A stretch of 64,000 bases of DNA, taken from positions 1,798,001-1,862,000 of the forward strand of contig CP107208.1 of NCBI GenBank assembly GCA_025758045.1, in the 5' to 3' direction. The position numbers and the translations under genes were made by a program. Below the pieces are notes generated by a model. The model was not told where the DNA came from and made no database searches. It was given only the letters and a program-made list of their open reading frames with translations. Source of the stretch: Oscillospiraceae bacterium (lineage in GTDB: Bacteria > Bacillota > Clostridia > Oscillospirales > Ruminococcaceae). Shown piece by piece: positions 42,901 through 51,452 of this stretch. Positions within the stretch are counted from its first letter, which is position 1. Each line of letters begins with the position of its first letter.

Positions 42901-43171
42901 GCGCCAGATGAGCGGCGCCCGCCCGAATATGATCGACCTGCTGGAAAGCGGCCTGGTGGATTACATCATCTCCACCAGCCCCCATGGCCGCGACCCGCAC
43001 CGTGATTCGGTCAAGTTCCGCCGCAAGGCCACCGAGCTGTCCATCCCCTGCATCACCGCCATGGATACCGCCCGCGTGCTGGTGGACGCCCTGCGCGGCG
43101 ACCATGACATCAGCCAGATGGAACTGGTGGACATCGCCCACCTCCACCGTGAAGCCGCCAAAGGGGAATAA
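39932..43171 (+). CDS. carB: Carbamoyl-phosphate synthase large subunit
   Basis: Makes carbamoyl phosphate from ammonia, bicarbonate and two ATP. 1079 residues, full length: two homologous ATP-grasp halves, the first starting [20 protein letters not shown], the second near residue 550 with [33 protein letters not shown] and [12 protein letters not shown] are the two nucleotide loops. The allosteric MGS-like domain is at the end ([11 protein letters not shown]...[12 protein letters not shown]). Terminator hairpin at 43182-43213. Confidence 0.97.
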   Translation: [1079 protein letters not shown]

Positions 43172-43223
43172 AATAGATCCGCAAACCGCATCCGCAGGGG
43201 TGCGGTTTTTTGTGTTGCAGGAA

Positions 43224-43396
43224 TGACCCCCTCTGGGAGGGGACTTCCGCGAAGCGGGTGGGGGGAGAGATCCTTCGATTTAGTAGGTGTTAATTTGTTT
43301 GTCTCTCCCTCAGTCACCTTCGGTGATCGCGCTCCCCCTCTGGCACTTCGTGCCACCTCCCCCCGTATCGGGGGAGTCTGTCTCGCAGAGGGAGCC
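43224..43396. repeat. Repeat family B, copy 2
   Basis: Includes CCTCTGGGAGGGGACTTCCG, GTGGGGGGAGAGATCCT, CTCTCCCTCAGTCACCTTCG, CTGGCACTTCGTGCCACC, CCCCGTATCGGGGGAGTC and CGCAGAGGGAGCC. Same plan as 46079-46251. Confidence 0.75.
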
Positions 43397-43470
43397 GGAA
43401 AGAGCGGCAGGCTTTACAAAGATCCTTGCCTGCGCTATACTGAAATCAATACCACAAAGGGGGCTTACCC

Positions 43471-44487
43471 ATGAATATCACCGAATTTGCTGCCTACGCA
43501 GGTGTGTCCAAGGCGGCGGTCAGCCGGTTTTTCAACGGCGGCTACCTCAGCGCCGAGAAAAAAGCCGCCATCGCCAAAGCGGTGGAGGAGACCGGCTACC
43601 GCCCCAGCATGCAGGCCCAGATGATGCGCACCCGCCGCACCAAACAGATCGGTGTCATCCTGCCCAAACTCAGCAGTGAAAGCTGTGCCCGCATGGTCGA
43701 GGGCATCAGCCGTGTGCTGGACGAGCAGGGCTACCAGCTGCTGCTGGTGAACACCGCCAACGACAACACCCGCGAGGTGCGGGCCATGGACATGCTGCGC
43801 CACGACGCGGTGGACGGCATTATTTTGATTGCGTCCATCTTTACGCCGGAGCACGAAGCTGTGCTGGAAAGCTTAAAAATTCCTGTGGTCATCCTGGGGC
43901 AGCAGCACCCCGGCTACAGCTGCGTGTATCACGATGATTTCGGTGCGGCCCGCGCCGCCACCGCCCGCATGTTGGAAAAAGGCCGCCGCCTGCCGGGCTT
44001 TTTGGGCGCTACCATGTTGGATAAGGCCGTAGGCCAGGCCCGCCGCGCCGGGTACGAAGCCGCCCTGCGGGATGCCGGCTTAATGCCCCGCGCCCAGCGC
44101 ATCAGTGTGGCCAAGTTCAACATGGAGTCCGGCTACGAGCAGGCCCGCCAGCTGTTCGAGCGGGCGGGGGAGATCAACGCGCTGTTCTGCGCCACGGATA
44201 CCATCGCCATCGGTGCCATCCAGTACTGCCGCAGCCAGGGCCTGCGTGTGCCCGAGGATGTGATGGTGGCCTCCGTCGGCGACAGCCGTGCGGGCCGGGT
44301 GGCCTATGTGCCGCTGACCAGTGCCCACCTGCATTACCGCACGGCAGGGGACAAGGCCGCCCGCCTGCTGCTGGACCAGCTGGCCGATCCCCACGCCCGC
44401 CCGCGGGAGCTGGAACTGGGCTGGGAGCTGAAATGCCGCGCTTCCACCGGTGACGAAAACGCCGATGAAAATATTTGGGCGCTGTAA
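43471..44487 (+). CDS. scrR: LacI-family repressor of the sucrose regulon
   Basis: 338 residues: an N-terminal helix-turn-helix (ITEFAAYAGVSKAAVSRFFN, with GGYLSAEKKAAI as hinge side), then a periplasmic-binding-like sensor domain of LacI/GalR type (IGVILPKLSSES, VDGIILIA, ALFCATDTIAIGA). It sits directly before scrA-scrB-scrK, and two palindromic sites resembling ScrR operators lie in the gap after it, which supports the name. The likely inducer is fructose or a sucrose derivative. Transcribed in the same direction; own promoter not identified. Confidence 0.85.
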   Translation: MNITEFAAYAGVSKAAVSRFFNGGYLSAEKKAAIAKAVEETGYRPSMQAQMMRTRRTKQIGVILPKLSSESCARMVEGISRVLDEQGYQLLLVNTANDNTREVRAMDMLRHDAVDGIILIASIFTPEHEAVLESLKIPVVILGQQHPGYSCVYHDDFGAARAATARMLEKGRRLPGFLGATMLDKAVGQARRAGYEAALRDAGLMPRAQRISVAKFNMESGYEQARQLFERAGEINALFCATDTIAIGAIQYCRSQGLRVPEDVMVASVGDSRAGRVAYVPLTSAHLHYRTAGDKAARLLLDQLADPHARPRELELGWELKCRASTGDENADENIWAL

Positions 44488-44537
44488 AAAGATGTACCCC
44501 GTTTTTGTGCAAAGTACCAAATACCCATGTGAAACTG

Positions 44538-44555
44538 TGTGAAATCGATAACACA
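44538..44555. promoter_or_regulatory. Upstream operator of the scr operon
   Basis: TGTGAAATCGATAACACA, 14 of 18 positions symmetric around ATCGAT, a LacI-type site about 52 bases before the -10 box. Confidence 0.6.
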
Positions 44556-44606
44556 TCCGAGCTAAATTGTGTCACTCGGCGAATAGAAATCTACCGCCCC
44601 ATCAAC

Positions 44607-44612
44607 TATAAT
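44607..44612 (+). promoter_or_regulatory. -10 box of the scr promoter
   Basis: TATAAT; the -35 region 17 bases upstream (TAGAAA) is poor. It lies between the two operators. Confidence 0.55.
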
Positions 44613-44624
44613 ATACTCGTCAGA

Positions 44625-44638
44625 TGAAATTGATTTCA
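44625..44638. promoter_or_regulatory. Downstream operator of the scr operon
   Basis: TGAAATTGATTTCA, near-perfect palindrome just past the transcription start region and 39 bases before scrA. Confidence 0.65.
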
Positions 44639-44677
44639 CAGTCCTCTGCCTCACATCTTATAGAAGGAGCGATTTTC

Positions 44678-46069
44678 ATGGATTACAAACACGCGGCACA
44701 ACAGGTACTGGATGCCATCGGCGGCGCCTCCAACATCGTATCGGCAGCCCACTGCGCAACCCGCCTGCGCCTGGTCATTGCGGACAACGACAAGGTGGAC
44801 AAAAAGGCCCTCGAGAACGCCGAGGGGGCCAAGGGCGTCTTTGAGGCCCAGGGTCAGCTGCAGATCATCTTCGGCACCGGCACGGTAAACAAAGTCTACG
44901 ATGAGTTCACCGCTCTGGCCGGCATCGGCGCTGCTACCAAAGAGGAAGTCAAGCAGGCAGCCGCTGCCAAAGCCCCTTGGTACCAGCAGGCCATCAAGAC
45001 ACTGGGCGACATCTTCGTGCCCATCATCCCCGCCATCGTGGCCTCCGGCTTCCTGATGGGCATCATGGAAGCGCTGAACTTCATGGTCAACAACGGCTTC
45101 GTCAACATCGATACTTCCGGCTCCCTCTACGTGTTCGCCCAGCTGTTCTCCAACACGGCGTACACTTTCCTGCCCATCCTCATTGCCTTCTCCGCCGCGA
45201 AAGTCTTCGGCGGCAACCCGTTCCTGGGTGCGGTCATCGGCATGATCATGATCCACCCCAACCTGCAAAACGCCTGGACCGTTGCGTCCGAGGGCGTGCA
45301 GACCTACCAGCCGGTGTTCGGCGGGCTGTATTCCATCCCGCTGGTGGGCTATCAGGGCCATGTTATCCCGGTCATCATCGCTGTCTGGCTCATGTCCCAG
45401 ATCGAAAAGCGGCTGCACAAGGTCGTGCCCGCCATGTTTGATCTGTTCGTCACCCCGCTGGTCTCGGTCTTTGTCACCGGCTACCTGACCCTGGCTGTCA
45501 TCGGACCCATCTTCACCACTGTGGAGGACGGCATCATCAACGGCGTGCAGGCTCTGATCCAGCTGCCCTACGGCATTGGTTCCTTTGTTATGGGCGGTCT
45601 GTATGCCATCACCGTTGTGGCCGGTATCCACCACATGTACACCCTGATCGATGTCGGCCAGCTGGCTAAGTTCGGCTACACCTATTGGCTGCCCCTGGCC
45701 AGCGCTGCCAACGTGGCCCAGGGCGGTGCCGCTCTGGCCGTCGCCCTCAAGAGCAAGAACGCCAAGGTCAAGTCCATGGCCCTGCCCTCCGCACTGTCTG
45801 CCTGCATGGGCATCACCGAGCCCGCCATCTTCGGCGTCAACCTGCGCTACTTCAAGCCCTTTATCGGCGGCCTGGCGGGCGGTGCCTGCGGCGCGCTGTA
45901 CGCCAGCATCGTGGGCCTGGGTGCCACCGGCACCGGCGTGACCGGCATCTTCGGTATCCTGCTGCACCTGCATATGCCGCTGCAGTACATCATCGCCATG
46001 CTCATTGCTTTCGGTGTCGCATTCGCTGTGACCTGGGTGATCTGGAAGCCGGAAGAAGAAAACGCATAA
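44678..46069 (+). CDS. scrA: PTS sucrose transporter, EIIBC
   Basis: Takes up sucrose and phosphorylates it to sucrose-6-phosphate. 463 residues from the ATG at 44678 (AGAAGGAGCG upstream; the frame is open further to 44624 without support). EIIB domain first, with phospho-Cys26 in AAHCATRLRL. A membrane EIIC domain of about ten helices starts near residue 100, including GIHHMYTLIDVGQL and GITEPAIFGVNLRY. No EIIA domain is fused, so a glucose-type EIIA elsewhere must supply phosphate. Confidence 0.93.
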   Translation: MDYKHAAQQVLDAIGGASNIVSAAHCATRLRLVIADNDKVDKKALENAEGAKGVFEAQGQLQIIFGTGTVNKVYDEFTALAGIGAATKEEVKQAAAAKAPWYQQAIKTLGDIFVPIIPAIVASGFLMGIMEALNFMVNNGFVNIDTSGSLYVFAQLFSNTAYTFLPILIAFSAAKVFGGNPFLGAVIGMIMIHPNLQNAWTVASEGVQTYQPVFGGLYSIPLVGYQGHVIPVIIAVWLMSQIEKRLHKVVPAMFDLFVTPLVSVFVTGYLTLAVIGPIFTTVEDGIINGVQALIQLPYGIGSFVMGGLYAITVVAGIHHMYTLIDVGQLAKFGYTYWLPLASAANVAQGGAALAVALKSKNAKVKSMALPSALSACMGITEPAIFGVNLRYFKPFIGGLAGGACGALYASIVGLGATGTGVTGIFGILLHLHMPLQYIIAMLIAFGVAFAVTWVIWKPEEENA

Positions 46070-46078
46070 AAACAGCGA

Positions 46079-46251
46079 AAGGCCACCCTCAGGGAGGGGG
46101 TTCCGCCGGCAGGCGGTGGGGGAGAGAACCTGCGATTAGCAGCAGCTAAGGATATTGCCTCTCCCTCAGTCAGCTTCGCTGACAGCGCTCCCCCTCTGGC
46201 ACTTCGTGCCACCTCCCCCGTATCGGGGGAGTCTGTCTCACAGAGGGAGCC
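46079..46251. repeat. Repeat family B, copy 3
   Basis: Lies between scrA and scrB. CTCAGGGAGGGGGTTCCGCC, CTCTCCCTCAGTCAGCTTCG, CTGGCACTTCGTGCCACC, CCCCGTATCGGGGGAGTC, CACAGAGGGAGCC. Its hairpins may lower scrB-scrK relative to scrA. Confidence 0.75.
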
Positions 46252-46276
46252 TTTTATATAGAAAAGGAGCACCCCC

Positions 46277-47665
46277 ATGAACGCCTTACAGCGTGACCTG
46301 AAAAAACTTGTTCCGCTGGTGGAATCTCTCGGCGCGGAAAGGGTCGAGAGCGACCCCCACCGCCAGCGCTTCCATGTGCAGCCCACCGTGGGCTGGCTCA
46401 ATGATCCCAACGGCCTGTGCAGGATCGGCGATACTTACCACGTCTTCTACCAGTACGGCCCCTTCGATGCGACCGGCGGCGTTAAGCACTGGGGGCACGT
46501 TACCAGCCGCGACCTCATGCACTGGGAGCGCCAGCCCGTCATGCTTTACCCGGATGAACCCTTCGACTGCCACGGTGTCTACTCCGGTTCCGCCATCGTC
46601 GAGGACGGCACGATGTACCTGTACTACACCGGCAACGTCAAGCACCCCGGTGACTATGACTACATCAAGCAGGGCCGCGGGCATAACGTCTGCCTGGCCA
46701 CCAGCCGGGACGGCATCCACCTGGACAGCAAGCAGTGCCTGCTTTATAATAAGGATTATCCAACCGGCCTGACCTGCCATGTGCGCGACCCCAAGGTGTT
46801 TGCCTGCGACGGCCGCTACTATATGGTGCTGGGTGCCCGCACGGTGGAGGACAGGGGCGAGGTCCTTGTCTGGGAGAGCGCCGACAAGCTCCACTGGACC
46901 TGCATCAACACCCTGACCACCCCGGAGCCTTTCGGCTTTATGTGGGAGTGCCCGGACCTGTTCGAGCTGGACGGCCGGTGGTTCCTGGCCGTGTCCCCCC
47001 AGGGCATCGAGTGCCAGAATGTCTACGGCTGCGGCTACTTCCCGGTTTATGGCGATTGGCGCGGTGCCTGCACGCTGGGCGAGTTCCGCCACGCGGACTT
47101 CGGCTTTGACTACTACGCTCCCCAAAGCTTTGCCGACGGCGGTCGCCGTGTGCAAATTGGCTGGATGGGCATGCCCGACGCCGACTACACCAACCCCGTC
47201 GACTTTGGCTGGCAGCACTGCCTGACGGTGCCCCGCCAGCTGACCCGCGACGGCGACCGCCTGCTGCAGAACCCCGTGGCCGAGCTGGCCGTCCTGCGCG
47301 GCGCCGCCCACGACCTGCCCGACGGTGAGACCGTTTCCGCCGCACCCTGTTTTGACCTGCTGGCTGCCCCGGCGGGGGACTTTACCCTCACGGTGGCTGA
47401 CGGCGTGCAGTTGGCTTATTGCGAAGCCGAACGCAGCTGTACCCTCTACTTTACCAATGCCGCCATGGCCTATGGCCGCACCAGCCGTCATGTAGTGCTG
47501 AACGCGCCCTGCCGCCGCCTGCGGGTGGTGGGGGACGCCTCCTCGCTGGAAGTGTTCCTGAATGACGGCGCAGCGGTGCTGTCCACCCGCTATTACCCGG
47601 CCCCCGGCCCAGCAGCCCTGTGCCTGACGGGCTGCTGCGGTACGCTGTACGAAATCACGCTGTAA
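46277..47665 (+). CDS. scrB: Sucrose-6-phosphate hydrolase
   Basis: Splits sucrose-6-phosphate into glucose-6-phosphate and fructose. GH32 five-bladed propeller: nucleophile in WLNDPNGL (residue about 41), RDPK near residue 170, acid/base Glu in MWECPDLFEL near 223. 462 residues, normal length, with a C-terminal beta-sandwich. ATG follows AAAAGGAGC. 13 bases before scrK. Confidence 0.95.
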   Translation: MNALQRDLKKLVPLVESLGAERVESDPHRQRFHVQPTVGWLNDPNGLCRIGDTYHVFYQYGPFDATGGVKHWGHVTSRDLMHWERQPVMLYPDEPFDCHGVYSGSAIVEDGTMYLYYTGNVKHPGDYDYIKQGRGHNVCLATSRDGIHLDSKQCLLYNKDYPTGLTCHVRDPKVFACDGRYYMVLGARTVEDRGEVLVWESADKLHWTCINTLTTPEPFGFMWECPDLFELDGRWFLAVSPQGIECQNVYGCGYFPVYGDWRGACTLGEFRHADFGFDYYAPQSFADGGRRVQIGWMGMPDADYTNPVDFGWQHCLTVPRQLTRDGDRLLQNPVAELAVLRGAAHDLPDGETVSAAPCFDLLAAPAGDFTLTVADGVQLAYCEAERSCTLYFTNAAMAYGRTSRHVVLNAPCRRLRVVGDASSLEVFLNDGAAVLSTRYYPAPGPAALCLTGCCGTLYEITL

Positions 47666-47678
47666 GGAGAAATTTGCG

Positions 47679-48641
47679 ATGGCTCATGACACTTTGTATG
47701 CGATTGGTGAGGCGCTGATCGATATGATCCCGGCCGAGACCGGCTGCGATTTCGGTGCGGTCTCCTCCTTTGCGCCCCGGGTGGGCGGCGCCCCCGCCAA
47801 TGTGGCAGCGGCCTTTGCACGGCTGGGCGGCCGCAGCGCCCTGCTGACCCAGCTGGGGGATGACCCCTTCGGCGCGAAAATCACCGCCGAGTTGGCCGGG
47901 GCGGGTGTGGACGTGAGCCACATTGCCACCACCGACCGCGCCAACACCGCGCTGGCCTTTGTCTCGCTGCAGGCGGACGGCAACCGTACCTTCAGCTTCT
48001 ACCGCAAGCCCTCGGCGGACCTTCTCTACAGCCCGGAGCAGGTGGACCCGGCGCTCTTCACCACCGCCTTTGCCCTGCATTTTTGCAGTGTGTCGCTGGT
48101 GGAAAGCCCGATGCGGGAGGCCCACAAGGCTGCCATTGCCGCCGCCCGCCAGGCTGGGGCGCTGGTCAGCTTCGATCCCAACCTGCGCTTCCCGCTCTGG
48201 CCCGACCGCGAGGCCCTGTACCGCACCGTGTGGGAGTTCCTGCCCCAGGCGGATATTTTAAAGGTGTCCGATGAGGAACTGGAATTCCTGACCGGCACGA
48301 CAGATATTGAAAAAGCCCTTCCTAAACTGTTCACCGGGCATGTGCAGCTGGTGGTCTACACCTGCGGCAGCGCCGGGGCCTACGCCTACACCCGCACGGC
48401 CCAGGGGTTTGCCGCCGTCAAGCCGGTCAAGGCCGTGGACACTACCGGCGCGGGGGACGGCTTCATCGGGTCTTTCCTGTGGCAGCTTTGCCGCGACGGC
48501 GTAACCGTGGACAGCCTGCCCTCCGCCGCCCCGGCCCAGCTGGAGCAGTGGCTGGCATTCTCCAACCGTTATTGCGGCGAGAGCGTGCAGCGCTACGGCG
48601 CCATTGCCAGCTACCCCACGGCGGCCCAGATGGGCGTATAA
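47679..48641 (+). CDS. scrK: Fructokinase (PfkB family)
   Basis: Phosphorylates the fructose released by ScrB. 320 residues: GEALIDMIP at the start, VGGAPANVAAAFARLGG as the sugar-binding PfkB signature 1, and DTTGAGDGFIGSF signature 2 with the catalytic Asp near residue 254. AAGGAG precedes the ATG. Last gene of the sucrose operon; an AT-rich hairpin (CAAATTTC...GAAATTTG, 48690-48717) follows. Confidence 0.92.
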   Translation: MAHDTLYAIGEALIDMIPAETGCDFGAVSSFAPRVGGAPANVAAAFARLGGRSALLTQLGDDPFGAKITAELAGAGVDVSHIATTDRANTALAFVSLQADGNRTFSFYRKPSADLLYSPEQVDPALFTTAFALHFCSVSLVESPMREAHKAAIAAARQAGALVSFDPNLRFPLWPDREALYRTVWEFLPQADILKVSDEELEFLTGTTDIEKALPKLFTGHVQLVVYTCGSAGAYAYTRTAQGFAAVKPVKAVDTTGAGDGFIGSFLWQLCRDGVTVDSLPSAAPAQLEQWLAFSNRYCGESVQRYGAIASYPTAAQMGV

Positions 48642-48788
48642 GTCCGCAAAATATGCACGTTTGGTGGTAATAAACTGCTGTAACAGGTCAAATTTCCGCC
48701 ATGTGACGAAATTTGCGGCCTTTTACAAAGCAAATTTTATGTTATTTGCCGATTTTTGAGAAAATTCGACCGATTTGGGAAAAAACCC

Positions 48789-48817
48789 TTGATTCTGCGC
48801 GGAATTTTCTCTATAAT
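48789..48817 (+). promoter_or_regulatory. hup: Promoter of hup
   Basis: TTGATT, 17-bp spacer, TATAAT, 55 bases before the ATG. Confidence 0.75.
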
Positions 48818-48872
48818 AAAGCCCGTAAATAGTAACAGGCTCTGGCCTGAACAATAGGGAGTAAAAGGAATT

Positions 48873-49148
48873 ATGACTAGATCTCAGTTGATTACCAAGG
48901 TTGCCAACGACACCAATATGACCAGCGCAGAAGTCGAGAAGGTCATGGACGGCATCTTCGGCACCATCGGTGACGTGCTCAAGAGCGGTGACAAAGTCAC
49001 TATCGCAGGCTTCGGCCGTTTCGAGATGCGTGAGCGCCAGACCAAGAACTTCACCAACCCCAAGACCAAGGTCACCAGCAAGCTGGAGCCCACCGCCATC
49101 CCCGGCTTCAAGGCCAGCGGCCGTCTGAAGGAGAAGGTTGGTCAGTAA
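48873..49148 (+). CDS. hup: HU-family DNA-binding protein
   Basis: Nucleoid protein that bends DNA. 91 residues with the HU signature: GFGRFEMRERQTKNFTNPKT, containing the beta-arm, and the typical C-terminal helix (FKASGRLKEKV). Strong GGGAGTAAAAGGA leader. A hairpin with T6 at 49173-49206 terminates it. Confidence 0.96.
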   Translation: MTRSQLITKVANDTNMTSAEVEKVMDGIFGTIGDVLKSGDKVTIAGFGRFEMRERQTKNFTNPKTKVTSKLEPTAIPGFKASGRLKEKVGQ

Positions 49149-49237
49149 TCCTGCCCCCTAATATAGGTTTTAATGCCCGTGGCCGCTGCGCTGCGGGCTT
49201 TTTTGTATGCTACGGCAAAAAAAATTGCCGCCAGATA

Positions 49238-49266
49238 TTGACAAGCCCCGCCGCACCTGCTATACT
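49238..49266 (+). promoter_or_regulatory. Promoter of tRNA-Lys
   Basis: TTGACA, 17-bp spacer, TATACT, 28 bases before the tRNA. Confidence 0.8.
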
Positions 49267-49294
49267 ATTAGGGCTGTGAAACAGCAAGATAGAT

Positions 49295-49370
49295 GTGCCC
49301 GTAGCTCAGTTGGTAGAGCATCTGACTTTTAATCAGAGGGTCCAGGATTCGAGTTCCTGCGGGCGCACCA
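49295..49370 (+). tRNA. tRNA-Lys (anticodon TTT)
   Basis: Acceptor GTGCCCG pairs with CGGGCGC (one G-T pair), discriminator A, encoded CCA. Anticodon loop CTTTTAA. A terminator (ACCGCTTGA/TCAAGCGGT plus T6) follows to 49410. Confidence 0.96.
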
Positions 49371-49438
49371 AAAACCGCTTGAAGCATTACGCCTCAAGCG
49401 GTTTTTTGTCTTATCAGATAAATCTCGGTGTGCCCCTC

Positions 49439-49467
49439 TTGCCAAATGCGGCGGGGCGCGGTATAAT
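49439..49467 (+). promoter_or_regulatory. aspS: Promoter of aspS
   Basis: TTGCCA, 17-bp spacer, TATAAT, 68 bases before the ATG. No T-box is seen in this short leader. Confidence 0.7.
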
Positions 49468-49535
49468 AATATGTCTGAAAGAATACGGCGGCCCGCCCCG
49501 GCGCGCTGCCTGATAATGTAAAGGGGACTGGAACT

Positions 49536-51317
49536 ATGGAAACGATGGGGACCCTGCGCCGTACCAATTACTGCGGCGAGGTCAGCCTGGCCAATGCCGG
49601 GCAGGAGATGACCGTCTGCGGTTCGATCGCCCGTGCCCGCGATAAGGGCGGCATCATCTTTGCCGATCTGCGCGATACCACCGGCATCCTGCAGCTGGTT
49701 TTTGACGAGGATACGCCAAAAGACGTTTTCGCCAAAGCCGAAAGCCTGAAAAGTGAATACGTGGTGATCTGCCGCGGCAAACTGCGTGAGCGCGCCGCCA
49801 AGACCGACAAGATCGCCACCGGTGATGTGGAACTGTACGTCAGCGAACTGCGTATCCTGAGCGAGGCCCAGACCACGCCGTTTGAGCTGCGCGATGAGAT
49901 CAACGTCAACGATGACCTGCGCCTGCGCTACCGCTACCTGGACCTGCGTCGCCCCTCGATGCATGAGCCGATCGTGCTGCGCAGCAAGATCATGCAGATC
50001 ATCCGCAATTATTTCTGCGAGAATCACTTCTGCGAGATCGAGACCCCGACCCTCATCAAGTCTACCCCGGAGGGCGCCCGTGACTATCTGGTGCCCAGCC
50101 GTGTGCAGCCCGGCCACTTCTACGCTCTGCCCCAGAGCCCGCAGCTTTACAAGCAGATCCTGATGCTGTCCGGCTTCGACCGCTACTTCCAGATCGCCCG
50201 CTGCTACCGCGACGAGGACCTGCGTGCTGACCGCCAGCCCGAGTTCACCCAGGTGGACGAGGAGATGAGCTTCGTCTCCGAGGACGACATCATGACCATC
50301 AACGAGGGTCTGATCAAGCGCCTGTGGAAAGAGATGCTGAACATCGACGTGCAGACCCCCTTCGTCCGCATGCCCTGGGACGAGGCCATGGGCCGCTTCG
50401 GCTCCGATAAGCCGGATACCCGCTTCGGCCTGGAGATCCAGGACGTGACCGAGGTGTTCAAGGGCACCGAGTTCAAGCCCTTTGCCGCTGTGCTGGAAGC
50501 TGGTGGTACCATCCGCGCCATCAACGCCAAGGGCCTTGCCGACAAGCTGTCCCGCAAGAATATTGACAAGCTGGGCGAGGTCGCCAAGACCTACGGTGCC
50601 AAGGGCCTGGCTTACAGCCGCCTGACCGCCGATGGTACTTCCTCCAGCTTCGAGAAGTTCCTGACCGATGCCGAGAAGACCGCCCTGTACGCCGCCCTGA
50701 ACGCCGAGACCGGCGACGTGCTGCTGCTGGTCAGCGACACCGATTGGGTCAAGGCCTGCACCGCCCTGGGCCAGGTCCGCCTGGACATCGCCCGCAAGCA
50801 CGGCCTGATCGACCCCGACAAGTTCAACTTCCTGTGGGTCGTGGACTTCCCGCTGTTTGAGTACAGCGAGCAGGAAGGCCGTTGGATGGCCATGCACCAT
50901 CCGTTCACCCTGCCCAAGGCCGAGGACCTGGACAAGGTGGAGAGCGACCCCGGTGCCTGCCACGCTGTGGCCTACGACATTGTGCTGAACGGTGTTGAGA
51001 TGGGCGGCGGCTCGATGCGTATCAACGACCCCGCCCTGCAGGATCGTATGTTCCATGCCCTCGGCTTTACCGAGGAGAAAGCCCGCGAGAGCTTCGGTTT
51101 CCTGATGGATGCCTACAAGTTCGGCGCGCCTCCGCATGGTGGTATGGCCTACGGCCTGGACCGCATGGTCATGCTGATGCTGAAGAAGGACTCCATCCGT
51201 GACGTCATCGCCTTCCCGAAGGTGCAGAACGCCGGCGAGCCCATGAGCGGCGCCCCCGACGTGGTCGACGCCCAGCAGCTTAAGGATCTGAACATCGCCC
51301 TGACGCTGAAGGATTGA
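49536..51317 (+). CDS. aspS: Aspartyl-tRNA synthetase
   Basis: Charges tRNA-Asp. 593 residues: N-terminal OB-fold anticodon domain (EMTVCGSIARARDKGGIIFADLRD, split), class II motif 2 (RCYRDEDLRADRQPEFTQVD), the bacterial-type GAD insertion near residues 285-420, and motif 3 GLDRMVMLM near the end. Ribosome site AAGGGGA. A terminator with AAGCGGCTCCCC/GGGGAGCCGCTT lies at 51329-51363. Whether it also charges tRNA-Asn cannot be judged here. Confidence 0.96.
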   Translation: METMGTLRRTNYCGEVSLANAGQEMTVCGSIARARDKGGIIFADLRDTTGILQLVFDEDTPKDVFAKAESLKSEYVVICRGKLRERAAKTDKIATGDVELYVSELRILSEAQTTPFELRDEINVNDDLRLRYRYLDLRRPSMHEPIVLRSKIMQIIRNYFCENHFCEIETPTLIKSTPEGARDYLVPSRVQPGHFYALPQSPQLYKQILMLSGFDRYFQIARCYRDEDLRADRQPEFTQVDEEMSFVSEDDIMTINEGLIKRLWKEMLNIDVQTPFVRMPWDEAMGRFGSDKPDTRFGLEIQDVTEVFKGTEFKPFAAVLEAGGTIRAINAKGLADKLSRKNIDKLGEVAKTYGAKGLAYSRLTADGTSSSFEKFLTDAEKTALYAALNAETGDVLLLVSDTDWVKACTALGQVRLDIARKHGLIDPDKFNFLWVVDFPLFEYSEQEGRWMAMHHPFTLPKAEDLDKVESDPGACHAVAYDIVLNGVEMGGGSMRINDPALQDRMFHALGFTEEKARESFGFLMDAYKFGAPPHGGMAYGLDRMVMLMLKKDSIRDVIAFPKVQNAGEPMSGAPDVVDAQQLKDLNIALTLKD

Positions 51318-51401
51318 TAGTATAATAGAAGCGGCTCCCCATGCGTAGTGGGGAGCCGCTTTTATGTAATGGATAAAAAAGATGCCTTTATCGAGTAGAG
51401 C

Positions 51402-51431
51402 ATGTAGGGGCGAACAATGTTCGCCCCCACA
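51402..51431. repeat. Repeat family C, short copy
   Basis: CATGTAGGGGCGAACAATGT and TCGCCCCCACAG, a near-palindrome in the gap between convergent genes. Confidence 0.6.
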
Positions 51432-51452
51432 GTAATGTGGAGCCTTTATACG

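Noticed and set aside
40790..43147. 785-codon minus-strand open frame opposite carB
   Set aside because: Long only because of GC-rich antisense; carB motifs on the plus strand are unambiguous.
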